Shown here one piece after another: positions 33,083-42,133 of a stretch of DNA of 64,000 bases. The notes beneath the pieces were generated by a model. It saw only the letters and a list, made by a program, of their open reading frames with translations. It had not been told where the DNA came from and did not search any database. How positions within the stretch are numbered: the stretch's first letter is position 1; each line of letters starts with the position of its first letter. Source of the stretch: Roseiarcus sp036489975 (GTDB taxonomy: Bacteria; Pseudomonadota; Alphaproteobacteria; Rhizobiales; Beijerinckiaceae); NCBI GenBank assembly GCA_036489975.1, contig DASXES010000138.1, positions 32,846 through 96,845 of the forward strand, given 5' to 3'. Position numbers and translations under genes: made by a program.

Positions 33083-33514
33083 ATGCAAAGCGCCGTCGCA
33101 GACGTCGTTCGGATCGGTGGGCTGGAGCTGCGCTTCCTGGTGGATGAGACGCAAGGCTCGGGCGACCTCGTGATCTTCGAGATGACCGTGCAACCCAATG
33201 CCCGCGTTCCCGTCCCGCACTATCACCGCGCGGTCGACGAGGTCATCTACGGCCTGTCCGGGACGTTGACCGGCCGGGTCGACGGCGAGACGCATGAAAT
33301 CCATGCCGGCGACTGCTTGCGAATTCCGCGCGGGGCCGTCCATTACAGTGAAAATCCGCACAGCGAGCCGGCGCGCGCCCTGATCGTGTTGAACCCGGGT
33401 TCGATCGGCCGCGCCTATTTCGAGGAGATCGCGGCGGCTGTAAGCAGTCCTGGCAAGCCTGATCCGGCGCGGCTGAAAGAGATCATGCTGCGCCACGGGC
33501 TCGTTCCCGCCTGA
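33083..33514 (+). CDS. Cupin-domain protein
   Basis: A 143-residue single cupin. Motif 1 is seen in PVPHYHRAVDEVIYGLSGTLTGRVDG (H, H and E metal ligands in an HxH...E pattern) and motif 2 in GDCLRIPRGAVHYSENP (H ligand). The substrate and enzymatic status are unknown. Divergent transcription from a MarR regulator with two shared operators implies that it is induced by a small ligand. Confidence 0.88.
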   Translation: MQSAVADVVRIGGLELRFLVDETQGSGDLVIFEMTVQPNARVPVPHYHRAVDEVIYGLSGTLTGRVDGETHEIHAGDCLRIPRGAVHYSENPHSEPARALIVLNPGSIGRAYFEEIAAAVSSPGKPDPARLKEIMLRHGLVPA

Positions 33515-33597
33515 GACGACGGGCCGCCGCTTCGGTTGACAGGCTCTTGGCCGCCCCATCCAGTGGAAGTTCCGAGGGCTGTCGGAGGCGGGACGCG

Positions 33598-34926
33598 ATG
33601 CGGACTTGGATCAAAGACCCGTTGGCGATCTTCGCCGAGGGCGCGGAGCGCGGCCTCGTCGTCGAGGGCGCGCGCATTGCAGCCTGCGTGGGGCGGGGCG
33701 AGACGCCCGAGCGCATCGACGCGACGTTCGACGCCTCCCGCCATGCCGTGCTGCCGGGGCTCGTCAACACCCACCACCATTTCTACCAGACGCTGACCCG
33801 CGCCCATCCGTGCGCCATCAACAAGCCGCTGTTCGCCTGGCTCACCGCGCTCTATCCGGTCTGGGCGCGGCTCAAGCCCAACGACCTCAGGCTGGCCGCG
33901 CGGCTCGCGCTAGCTGAGCTCATGCTGTCCGGCTGCACCACCGCCGCCGATCATCACTATCTCTATCCCGAGGGACTTGAGAACGCGGTCGACATCGAGG
34001 TCGAGGAGGCGCGGCGCTTAGGCATGCGCCTGACCGTGTCGCGCGGCTCGATGAACCTCTCCGAGAAGGACGGCGGCCTGCCGCCCGACAGCGTCGTGCA
34101 GGACGAAACGACGATCCTCGCCGACAGCGAGCGGGTGCTGAAGCTGTTCCACGATCCGAAACCTGGCGCGCGCATTCGTGTCGCGCTCGCGCCGTGTTCG
34201 CCGTTCTCGATCTCGAAGGATCTCATGATCGAAAGCGCTAATCTGGCGGAGCGCTACGACTGCCAGCTTCACACCCATCTCTGCGAGACCGAGGACGAGG
34301 AAGCGTTCTGCCTCAGGATGTATGGGTTGAGGCCGGTCGATCTTCTTGAGGAGACAGGCTGGATGTCGAGCCGCGTCTGGCTCGCGCATGGCGTTCATTT
34401 CAACGCTGAAGAGATCGCGCGGCTCGGCAGGGCGAAGGTTGGAATCTGCCATTGCGCGGCGTCGAACATGGTGCTGGCTTCCGGAATCTGCCGAACCTGC
34501 GAGCTCGAGGCCGCCGGGTCGCCGCTGGGCATCGGCGTCGACGGTTCGGCCTCCAACGATTCCTCCAACATGATGGAGGCGCTGCGCCATGCGCTGATGA
34601 TCGGGCGCCTGCGCTACGGCGCCGACAAAGTCACCCATCGCGATGTGCTGCGCTGGGGAACGCAAGGCTCGGCCCGGTGCCTCGGGCGTTCCGACATTGG
34701 CCGGATCGCGGAAGGCTGCGAAGCGGATCTCGCGCTCTTCAAGCTCGACGAGCCGCGCTTCTCGGGCGCGCATGATCCGCTGGCGGCGCTCATTCTTTGC
34801 GGCGCGCATCGCGCCGACCGGGTGATGATCGCGGGCGAATGGCGGGTGGTGGACGGGGAGCCGGTCGGGCTCGATCTCGCGAGCCTCATCGCCGAGCACA
34901 CAAGCGCGGCGAAGGCTTTCGCCTGA
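33598..34926 (+). CDS. 8-oxoguanine deaminase-type amidohydrolase
   Basis: A 442-residue TrzA/AtzA-type metal-dependent hydrolase. The metal site starts with LPGLVNTHHHFYQTLTRAHP, followed by the lone His in LHTHLCETEDE and WLAHGVHFN, and the catalytic Asp in GIGVDGSASNDSSNMM. The combination with CHCAASNMVLASGICR closely matches 8-oxoguanine deaminases, which turn 8-oxoguanine into urate; guanine-like or pterin substrates remain possible. The ATG at 33598 follows GGAGG. Confidence 0.85.
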   Translation: MRTWIKDPLAIFAEGAERGLVVEGARIAACVGRGETPERIDATFDASRHAVLPGLVNTHHHFYQTLTRAHPCAINKPLFAWLTALYPVWARLKPNDLRLAARLALAELMLSGCTTAADHHYLYPEGLENAVDIEVEEARRLGMRLTVSRGSMNLSEKDGGLPPDSVVQDETTILADSERVLKLFHDPKPGARIRVALAPCSPFSISKDLMIESANLAERYDCQLHTHLCETEDEEAFCLRMYGLRPVDLLEETGWMSSRVWLAHGVHFNAEEIARLGRAKVGICHCAASNMVLASGICRTCELEAAGSPLGIGVDGSASNDSSNMMEALRHALMIGRLRYGADKVTHRDVLRWGTQGSARCLGRSDIGRIAEGCEADLALFKLDEPRFSGAHDPLAALILCGAHRADRVMIAGEWRVVDGEPVGLDLASLIAEHTSAAKAFA

Positions 34927-34982
34927 CCGTCCCCGGGTCAGGGCTCTGCGGTCGCCAGTTCCGATCGAAGGGCGTTCATCGG

Positions 34983-35357
34983 CTATTTCCCCGCATGGTA
35001 GGCTTCGAGCCGATAGCCTTCGGGATCATGGACGAAGGCCGCGTAATAGTGCGGCCCGTAGTCCTTGCGCACCCCCGGCTTGCCGTTGTCGCTTCCGCCA
35101 AGCTTCAGCGCCGCCGCGTGGAACGCCTTGACGCTCTCCTGGCTCGGCGCGGTGAAGCAGAAATGGAGCCCGGACGCGGGATCGTCGGGTACGGGGTGCT
35201 CCACCTTCAGGATCCAGAAACTAGGAGCCTCCTTGCCGTAGCCGAGCGACGTCTCGTCGGCGCTCAGGCACGAAAATCCAAGCGGCTTCAGCACAGCGTC
35301 GTAAAACGTCTTGGCTTTCGCAATGTCGCGAACGCCGATCGACACGTGATCGAACAT
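34983..35357 (-). CDS. VOC-family (glyoxalase/dioxygenase-like) protein
   Basis: A 124-residue single VOC domain starting MFDHVSIGVRDIAKAKTFYDAVL and ending FVHDPEGYRLEAYHAGK, with the metal-ligand His and Glu at the usual places (H4 and E118). AGGAG precedes the ATG at 35357. Related Rhizobiales proteins are named glyoxalase, but the activity is untested. It is divergent from an AraC regulator. Confidence 0.88.
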   Translation of the reverse strand: MFDHVSIGVRDIAKAKTFYDAVLKPLGFSCLSADETSLGYGKEAPSFWILKVEHPVPDDPASGLHFCFTAPSQESVKAFHAAALKLGGSDNGKPGVRKDYGPHYYAAFVHDPEGYRLEAYHAGK

Positions 35358-35472
35358 GACTGATTTCTCCTGATGCAGCCGACCCGCCGGTGACGGCCGG
35401 TCGTGCTGGTCGAGGGGAACCTTAGTTCCGTCGACGTTTCCCGGCTTGGGGAAAATTGCTATTCTTCGCGCC

Positions 35473-36342
35473 ATGCAAGGCGAAGTTCGACCCGTTGGCG
35501 CTCGCGCGCTCATGCCGCCCGACGAGGCGCTCGCCAATCGAACGCTGGCGGCCGGAGATGGCTGGAGCCTGTACGAAGTCGTCTGCCGCGCCAGCCCATC
35601 CGACCGGCCCTTCGAGGAGCGCCACGACGGGTTTAGCGTCGCGGCCGTTCTTGAAGGCAGCTTCACCTATCGCTCGGATTCCGGTCACCGATTGCTCTAT
35701 CCAGGCGCGTTGCTGCTTGGAAACAACGGTTCGTGTTTCGAATGCGGCCATGCGCATGGGGCTGGCGATCGGTGCGTTTCGATGAATGTCGGCGAGGACC
35801 TGTTCGGCGAGATCGCGGCGGCTGCGGGGTCGACCAGCCGGTTTCGCTTTGCGGCCCCGAGCCTGCCCATGCCTGAAGCGCTGCCGGTCGTGGCCGCTAT
35901 GGAGGCTTTGTCCTCGCTCGAGTCTTCGCCTGGCCGCGAGGCGCTGGCGCTGCGAGTCATCGAGCGCGTCATTGCCGTCATGGCCGGCGACCGACGCGCG
36001 CCTGGGTCCCCGACCGGGCGCGAGACGAGACGGGTGATCGAGGCGATCCGATTGGTCGAATCCGATGCAGCGCGGCCCCTTGAGCTGAAGGAAATGGCGG
36101 CGGTCGCCGGCATGAGCACGTATCACTTCCTGCGCGTCTTCCGCCGCCTGACTGGCGTGACGCCGCACCGCTATCTGATCGGCGCGCGCCTGCGCCGGGC
36201 CGCGCTCGCGCTCGGTTCGTCCAGCCGACCGGTTCTTGCCATCGCGCTCGATAGCGGCTTCGGCGACCTCTCCACTTTCAACAAGACCTTTCGCGCCGCC
36301 TTCGGCCGGACGCCGACGCAATATCGGGGCTCGCGGGTTTAG
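35473..36342 (+). CDS. AraC-family transcriptional regulator
   Basis: A 289-residue regulator with an N-terminal cupin-like sensing domain (residues 1-130) and a C-terminal double helix-turn-helix. The DNA-binding region reads ELKEMAAVAGMSTYHFLRVFRRLTGVTPHRYLIGARLRRA, with the second helix pair AIALDSGFGDLSTFNKTFRAAFGRTPTQYR. The first possible start is a TTG at 35446; the ATG at 35473 is used here. It is divergent from the VOC gene, which it may control. Confidence 0.92.
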   Translation: MQGEVRPVGARALMPPDEALANRTLAAGDGWSLYEVVCRASPSDRPFEERHDGFSVAAVLEGSFTYRSDSGHRLLYPGALLLGNNGSCFECGHAHGAGDRCVSMNVGEDLFGEIAAAAGSTSRFRFAAPSLPMPEALPVVAAMEALSSLESSPGREALALRVIERVIAVMAGDRRAPGSPTGRETRRVIEAIRLVESDAARPLELKEMAAVAGMSTYHFLRVFRRLTGVTPHRYLIGARLRRAALALGSSSRPVLAIALDSGFGDLSTFNKTFRAAFGRTPTQYRGSRV

Positions 36343-36929
36343 AGGTTGTTCTCATGCCCGATAAAATCGGAATCCGCTTGGACAGAGGCTGGCAGTCCTG
36401 TTCCACGGCATCTGTTCGATGATACCGGACCCTTCCCAATGAAGAGCATCGAAGAAATACACGACGATCTCATGCGAACCTGCCCAAGAGCCTCGGCCGT
36501 CCGAAGAGTCGAACGGCTAAGACGGCAATCCCTGTCGGGCGACATTTGCTTGCAGAAAATCAGAAGCCAGATTAAGCTTTTTCCATGAGAACCTCCGCCT
36601 TTCACGTGGCCTCGACCGCCGCCGCCCGCTCGGGCGCCCCCCATGGGCAAGGGGTGCGCGAGAAATTCGTCTCCAGCGAAAATCCAGCATAACCCATTGA
36701 TAAGGCTGATTTAGCGCGAGGAAATCCAAGGAAATCCAAGCTTTTCCAACCCCCATTATCGGGGCTTTCGCAGCGAAAGGCGACCGCGCAAGACAATCCA
36801 AATCACCGGATGATCGGCCCGCCGCCCTTGAAGGCGCCGGCTCCGTTCCAACGCCGGCGCGCGCGGCTGTTTCGCCTCCGCCTATCTGCGCCTTTCCCCA
36901 GCGTAAGACTGGCGTTAGTCTGGCCTGGG
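36343..36929. other. Intergenic region before comEC
   Basis: These 587 bases have no strong gene. An open frame at 36346-36588 (80 codons from a TTG, or 49 from the ATG at 36439) has no family match and is not called. A short direct repeat GGAAATCCAA occurs twice in tandem near 36720-36741. The comEC start may lie further upstream (ATG at 36810) and would then use the last 120 bases. Confidence 0.4.
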
Positions 36930-39194
36930 ATGGCCACACCTGCACGCACTGGCGCTCTCGCCACAGCCGCCGGCTGGACCCGCGCGGCCGCGTGGGCGCC
37001 GGACTGGCGCGGCGCATTCTCAAGAGCCCTCACGCGGGAAATCGAGGAGCGGCGCTTCTTCCTGTGGATTCCGGTCGCCGCGATGGGAGGCGTCGCGGCC
37101 AATCTGGGTGCCGACCGGGAGCCGGTCCTATGGCTGCCGGCGCTGACGATCGCGCTCTTCGGCGCGCTCGCGTGGTTCTGCCGCGCCCGCCCGCTGGCGC
37201 TCGGGCTTTCGCTTGGCCTCGCGGCGCTGTTCGCCGGTTTCCTGTCGATGTCGCTGCGCACGGCGCGGGTCGCCGCGCCGGTTCTCGACCGCATCCGCAT
37301 CGTCTCCCTCCAAGGCCTTGTCGAGGAAGTCGACTTGCGGACCGTCGGCGCGCGCATGGTGATCAGCGTCGACGCCGCCGACGGCATGCCGGCTGACAAG
37401 GTTCCGCGCCGGGTTCGGGTGACGACCCGCGCCACGCCCGAAGTCGCGGCGGGCGATTTCGTCGCGCTCAAGGCGCGCCTGCTGCCGCCCTCGCGCGCGG
37501 CGATGCCGGGCGGTTACGATTTCGCCCGGGATGCGTTTTTCGCTGGCGTGGGCGCGGTCGGCTCGGTGCTGGGGCCGGTCCGCCTCATAACCCCCCCGCG
37601 CGACGCCAGCTGGCGCCAGCGGTTCGACGCCGCCATCGATCAGGCGCGCAATCGCCTCGCGCTCAGGGTCAACGCCATCATCGGCGGCGACGAGGGCGCG
37701 ATCGCGGCGGCAATGGTGACGGGCAAGCGCGACTTTCTCTCCAATGACGCGCGGGACCTCATCCGCGAAGCCGGCATCTTCCACATCATCACGATTTCCG
37801 GCGTGCAGATGACGCTGGTGGCGGGCATCTTCTTCGTCGTCACCCGGCGCCTGCTGGCGCTTTCGCCGACGCTGGCGCTTCGCTATCCGATCAAGAAATG
37901 GGCGGCTTTCGTCGCCATGGCGGGATCGGTGCTGTACGACATCGCGACCGGCTCGCGCGTCGGCACAGAGCGGGCGCTCTTTATGACCTTGATCGTGCTC
38001 AGCGCCGTGATCATGGATCGGCGGGCGCTCACCATGCGCAATCTCGCCTTTGCGGTTCTCGCGGTCGTCGCGATCGAGCCCGAGGCCATTCTCGGCGTCA
38101 GCTTTCAGCTGTCGTTCGCCGCGGTCGCGGCGCTGGTCGCGGTGATGGAGTCGCGGATCGCCGCGCTCGACCTCGATCCGGACCCGTTCGTGCCCAAGCG
38201 GGACGCGGCGCGCCGCCCAGGATTTTTCGGCGCCCATCTCGTCGAGAAACCGCTCGCGCTGCTTCTCGCCACCGCCCTCGCGACCTCGGCCACCGCCTCG
38301 TTCATGGCCTATCACTTCCATGATCTCAGCCCCTATGTGCTGATCGGCAATCCGCTGACGCTGACCGTCATTGAGGTGTTCGCCGTGCCGGGCGCGCTGC
38401 TCGGCGCCGTGCTCTATCCGCTCGGGCTCGACGGGCCGGTCTGGATCTATGTCGGGGCGGGCATCAAGCTCATCCTCTGGGTGGCCCGGTTCATCGCCGC
38501 GGCGCCCGGCTCGACCGTGCATTTGCGGGCGTTCGCCCCCTACGCGCTGCCGTTTCTTTCCTCCGCGGTCCTGTGCGCGACCCTCTGGCGGACCTGGACG
38601 TTCCGCTTGAGCGCCATTCCGCTCGCATTGATCGGGATCGTGGGCGCGACGCAAGGGCCGCGCTACGACGTCATCGTCGCGCCCTCAGGCGATCTCGTGG
38701 CGGTGCGCGACGCCGACGGCGCGCTCGAGGTCGTCGGCAAGCGCTTCAACGCCTTCGCCGCCGAGCAATGGCTGGGCGCCGATGGCGACGGACGCGACGC
38801 CGCTCAGGCTCGAGCTTTCGATGCGCCCTGCGATCGCCTCGGCTGCGTCGCCGCCCTTCCGGAAGGCGAGTCGCTTTCGATCGTCATCGATCGCCTGGCG
38901 TTCGACGAAGATTGCGCGCGCGCCGAGGTGGTGGTGAGCGCGTTCACGGCGCCCGCCGACTGCAAGGCGAAGTTCCTGTTCGATGAACAGGCGCTCGCTC
39001 GCCTTGGCGCCGTCGGCCTGACGTGGGGCGAGAACGGCTTCACGCTGGCGAGCGACCGCAGCCCGCTCGAGAACCGCCCGTGGTCGCCCGCGCCAGCGCC
39101 GGAGCGCGACGAGCGGATCGTGCGTCCGGGCCATGGGCTCTCGCGTGGCGCCGATCCGGCCGACGCGGCGGGCGAAGCGGGGGAGGGGCGGTAG
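36930..39194 (+). CDS. comEC: ComEC/Rec2-family competence channel protein
   Basis: A 754-residue polytopic membrane protein. The N-terminal DUF4131 region is followed by the competence domain (AAAMVTGKRDFLSNDARDLIREAGIFHIITISGVQMTLVAG, near residue 260), with many helices after it. The C-terminal 160 residues are a soluble domain without the HxHxDH metallo-hydrolase motif, a short form common in alphaproteobacteria. ComEC passes single-stranded DNA through the inner membrane. The start is unsure: ATG at 36930 is used, and 36810 is also in frame. The function is inferred, since no other competence gene is present. Confidence 0.9.
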   Translation: MATPARTGALATAAGWTRAAAWAPDWRGAFSRALTREIEERRFFLWIPVAAMGGVAANLGADREPVLWLPALTIALFGALAWFCRARPLALGLSLGLAALFAGFLSMSLRTARVAAPVLDRIRIVSLQGLVEEVDLRTVGARMVISVDAADGMPADKVPRRVRVTTRATPEVAAGDFVALKARLLPPSRAAMPGGYDFARDAFFAGVGAVGSVLGPVRLITPPRDASWRQRFDAAIDQARNRLALRVNAIIGGDEGAIAAAMVTGKRDFLSNDARDLIREAGIFHIITISGVQMTLVAGIFFVVTRRLLALSPTLALRYPIKKWAAFVAMAGSVLYDIATGSRVGTERALFMTLIVLSAVIMDRRALTMRNLAFAVLAVVAIEPEAILGVSFQLSFAAVAALVAVMESRIAALDLDPDPFVPKRDAARRPGFFGAHLVEKPLALLLATALATSATASFMAYHFHDLSPYVLIGNPLTLTVIEVFAVPGALLGAVLYPLGLDGPVWIYVGAGIKLILWVARFIAAAPGSTVHLRAFAPYALPFLSSAVLCATLWRTWTFRLSAIPLALIGIVGATQGPRYDVIVAPSGDLVAVRDADGALEVVGKRFNAFAAEQWLGADGDGRDAAQARAFDAPCDRLGCVAALPEGESLSIVIDRLAFDEDCARAEVVVSAFTAPADCKAKFLFDEQALARLGAVGLTWGENGFTLASDRSPLENRPWSPAPAPERDERIVRPGHGLSRGADPADAAGEAGEGR

Positions 39195-39274
39195 GAGAAT
39201 TGCGATTGATCAAGCCGCCCATGGCCCGTGTATCGTCGAGATCATGATTCTCGAACGATGGAAGGGACCCCGAG

Positions 39275-39757
39275 ATGCGACGCAGAACTCTGATCCTCGG
39301 CGCGGCGGCGCTAGGCGTTGCGCCGTTAGCCGGCCGGGCGCCGGCGGCGAGCGCCTCCCTCGTCGAGCGCTTCGCCGAGACGCTGAGCGCCCACGATATC
39401 GAGGCTTTTGCGGCGCTGTTCGCCGACGACTACGTCAATCACCAGTCGAGCGCCGCCGCGCCTTCTCCCCCCGCCGGCGCGCCCCCGAAGACGGCGACGG
39501 TCAACTTCTTCGCGGCGCGGCTCAAGGGCCTGCCCGATCTCAAGGTGTCCATCCAGGCGAGCCTCGCCGCCGGCGACAAGGCCGCGGCGAGCTTTCTCTA
39601 TGAGGGAACCCAGCAAGGCCCGCTCTACGGCGTCGCGCCGACGGGCAAGCATCTCTCCTTCACCTCGTGCGACATCTTTCGTATCGCCGATGGCAGGATC
39701 GCCGAGCATTGGGGGATGGGCGATATTGCAGGCGTGCTGGCGCAGCTCAAAGGATAA
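39275..39757 (+). CDS. Secreted SnoaL-like ester cyclase-type protein
   Basis: A 160-residue protein with a Tat-like leader (MRRRTLILGAAALGVAPLAG) and a SnoaL-like cone domain: RFAETLSAHDIEAFAALFADDYVNHQ, then KGLPDLKVSIQASLAAGDKAAASFLYEGTQ and DIFRIADGRIAEHWGMGD. The HxxxxD and E/H positions fit polyketide cyclase/ester cyclase-like proteins. Catalysis is not proven. The gene stands alone. Confidence 0.8.
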   Translation: MRRRTLILGAAALGVAPLAGRAPAASASLVERFAETLSAHDIEAFAALFADDYVNHQSSAAAPSPPAGAPPKTATVNFFAARLKGLPDLKVSIQASLAAGDKAAASFLYEGTQQGPLYGVAPTGKHLSFTSCDIFRIADGRIAEHWGMGDIAGVLAQLKG

Positions 39758-39881
39758 GTCGGCCTTATACCAGGACTCCATGATTGGAACCGATCATCGA
39801 CTTGATGGCCGAAGCGCGAATGCGCCCGCGCCGTTGCGCGGAATCGAGCGTGGATCAAGTCGCGCTCAAATGGAACGGGTG

Positions 39882-40676
39882 TTAAAGGACAGCGCCTTCG
39901 TTCATCGTGAGCGCGTCATTGGCGGCGGAGGCCGGCGGCCCATGCCGGCACGCGGCGAGAAAGAAAGCAACAGCCTGCTTGACATGTGGTCCGATCTCTG
40001 CGCGCAGCCGGGTCAGGTCCTCCCCGAACAGCGCCCGCATCGCCATGGGGAAGACAATGACATCCATGAAGCGGCGCGCGGTCTCCGGCAGTTGCTCCGG
40101 GGCGAAAGTGGGAAATGCGCTGAGTTCGCCCGATCGCGCGACTTCCCCCAAAAGGCGCGCCACCGACTCGATCCCGAGATCGCGCGCCTGGCGTTTCACG
40201 CTGATCGCCAGATCCGGGAACCGGCGCGCCTCCGCGACGACGGCTCGCATCAACCCGATGCTCTCCGGCGATAGAATCCGTGCGAGGATGACGGAAGCCA
40301 TCGCTTCCAGACGCTGCTCGATCGTCGAACCCATCGCCGCGACGCACTCGATGGCCGTGTTGGCCCGGACCTTGCGCGCCACCACCGCGGCGAACAACGC
40401 CTCCTTGCTGCCGTATCGCGCATAGATGGTCGGCTTGCCGGCGCGCGCGACCTCCGCGATCTCCTCGACGCTCGCGCCCTCGAAGCCCCGGTCGAGAAAC
40501 ACCTTTCCGGCCGCGTCGAGGATGCGCTCACCGACCTCTCCGGCGTGCTCGCGGGGCGGGCGCCCGCAACGAACCCCGGCGCGCGCGCGTTCGGAGGCGG
40601 CGTCCGCCTGCCTCGCCGCTTCCACGTCCGGCGCGCGTTCCTTGCCAAAATCGCGATCGTTAAAATCTGTGCTCAC
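39882..40676 (-). CDS. TetR-family transcriptional regulator
   Basis: A 264-residue regulator. The helix-turn-helix reads ILDAAGKVFLDRGFEGASVEEIAEVARAGKPTIYARYGSKEALFAAVV, placed after an unusually long, charged N-terminal arm of about 55 residues. The start is probably the GTG at 40676. The divergent efflux operon and the palindrome at 40715-40734 fit a local repressor of the EmrAB-type pump. Confidence 0.88.
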   Translation of the reverse strand: MSTDFNDRDFGKERAPDVEAARQADAASERARAGVRCGRPPREHAGEVGERILDAAGKVFLDRGFEGASVEEIAEVARAGKPTIYARYGSKEALFAAVVARKVRANTAIECVAAMGSTIEQRLEAMASVILARILSPESIGLMRAVVAEARRFPDLAISVKRQARDLGIESVARLLGEVARSGELSAFPTFAPEQLPETARRFMDVIVFPMAMRALFGEDLTRLRAEIGPHVKQAVAFFLAACRHGPPASAANDALTMNEGAVL

Positions 40677-40714
40677 GCCTCTTGATTTAGGTAGCGCCCC
40701 GGCCAAAGTAAAGT

Positions 40715-40734
40715 GAACGGAACGGTTTCGTTTC
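40715..40734. promoter_or_regulatory. Palindrome between tetR and emrA-like genes
   Basis: GAACGGAACGGTTTCGTTTC contains the near-perfect palindrome AACGGAACGGTTTCGTT, with one unpaired position in each arm. Its location between divergent tetR and efflux genes makes it a likely TetR operator. Confidence 0.6.
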
Positions 40735-40780
40735 GCGACTGTTTAAAGCGCTCGGGGCGCCACGTTGGAGAGTTCTGGCC

Positions 40781-42133
40781 ATGGCGCGCAGGAAACAGGA
40801 CCTAGGCCAGCAAATGTTGAAGGAAGCGCCCGCGCCAGAATCCGGCTGGGATGAAGGATCGGCGGACCGCCCCGGAGGATCGTCGTCGGGCCCGAGGCGG
40901 GACATCATTTCCCTGCGCGCTCCGGCGACCGAGCGCCCGGCCGAGCCAGCCGAGAGAACCGAGCGCCCCGCGGAGCCCGCCGAGAAGGAGGCCGACCCCG
41001 CCCAGGAACCTGCCGCGAAAGAAGAAAAGTCCAGCGAGAAACCGCGCAAAGGTTTCCTCCGCCGACATCCGATCTTGGCGCCGCTTGGCCTCGTGGCGCT
41101 CCTGTTGGCCGCAGCGGCGGGATACATCTACTGGGACTACACATCGCATTTCGAGTCGACCGACGACGCGTTTATCGCGGCGCGCCAGTTCGCCATCGCG
41201 CCTCAGGTCGCGGGCTATGTCACGGCGGTTCCGGTCACCGACAATCAGCACGTCGCCAGGGGCGCGGTGATCGCCCAGATCGACCAGCGGGATTACCGCG
41301 CGGCGCTCGAGCAGGCCAACGCCCAGGTGGCTGGGGCGCAGGCTGGCATCCAGAGCGTCGACGCGCAGATCGCCACCCAGCAGGCCCAGATCGCCGCGAG
41401 CCAGGCCCAGGTCGCTCAGGCACAGGCCAATCTCGAGCTGAGCCAGACGACTTGGAAACGCGACCAGCCGCTCGTCAACAAGGGCTGGGCGACGGCGCAG
41501 CAGGGAACGGTTGACGTCCAGGGTCTCAAGGCCCAGCAAGCCGCGGTCGACAGCGCTCAAGCGGCGCTCAAAGTGACTCAGCGTCAGATCGATACGCTGA
41601 AGGCCCAGCGCGCTTCCGCGGAAGCCAACCTGGCTCAGGCCGAGGCGCAGCGCGATCAGGCCCAGCTCAACCTCGGCTATACGACCGTCACGGCCGACCA
41701 GCCGGGCCGGGTCGTCAATCTCACCGGCGCGGTGGGGCAGTTTGCCCAGCCCGGCACGAACCTGACGATGTTCGTGCCCGACCAGATCTGGGTGGTCGCG
41801 AACTACAAGGAGACCCAGCTCGACCGCATGCGGCCGGGGCAGCCCGTGGAGATCGGGATCGACGCCTATCCGGAACGCGACTTCCACGGTCATGTCGACA
41901 GCGTCCAGCCCGGCTCCGGCCCGGCGTTCTCGCTGCTGCCGCCTGAAAACGCGACCGGCAACTACGTCAAGATCGTCCAGCGCGTGCCGGTCAAGATTAT
42001 TCTCGACAATCCCCCTGCCGACGTCTCCCTGGGCCCCGGCATGTCGGTCGTGCCGACCGCGCGCGTCGATCCGTCGCCCTCCATCTACGAGCGCTTCAGG
42101 GCGCGCGTCGATGGATGGCGGAGGCGGGTGTGA
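40781..42133 (+). CDS. HlyD/EmrA-family membrane fusion protein
   Basis: A 450-residue periplasmic adaptor. The N-terminal 85 residues are charged and rich in Pro and Glu. One transmembrane helix (about 93-113) follows. The biotinyl-lipoyl-like domain reads DDAFIAARQFAIAPQVAGYVTAVPV, with a long coiled-coil hairpin (about 175-290) rich in Gln and Ala. It links the inner-membrane pump to an outer-membrane channel. Ribosome-binding site GGAGAG. Its end overlaps emrB-like by 19 bases. Confidence 0.92.
   Translation: MARRKQDLGQQMLKEAPAPESGWDEGSADRPGGSSSGPRRDIISLRAPATERPAEPAERTERPAEPAEKEADPAQEPAAKEEKSSEKPRKGFLRRHPILAPLGLVALLLAAAAGYIYWDYTSHFESTDDAFIAARQFAIAPQVAGYVTAVPVTDNQHVARGAVIAQIDQRDYRAALEQANAQVAGAQAGIQSVDAQIATQQAQIAASQAQVAQAQANLELSQTTWKRDQPLVNKGWATAQQGTVDVQGLKAQQAAVDSAQAALKVTQRQIDTLKAQRASAEANLAQAEAQRDQAQLNLGYTTVTADQPGRVVNLTGAVGQFAQPGTNLTMFVPDQIWVVANYKETQLDRMRPGQPVEIGIDAYPERDFHGHVDSVQPGSGPAFSLLPPENATGNYVKIVQRVPVKIILDNPPADVSLGPGMSVVPTARVDPSPSIYERFRARVDGWRRRV

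Noticed and set aside
36346..36588. 80-codon frame before comEC
   Set aside because: It starts only at TTG or at an internal ATG without a ribosome-binding site, and shows no recognisable domain.
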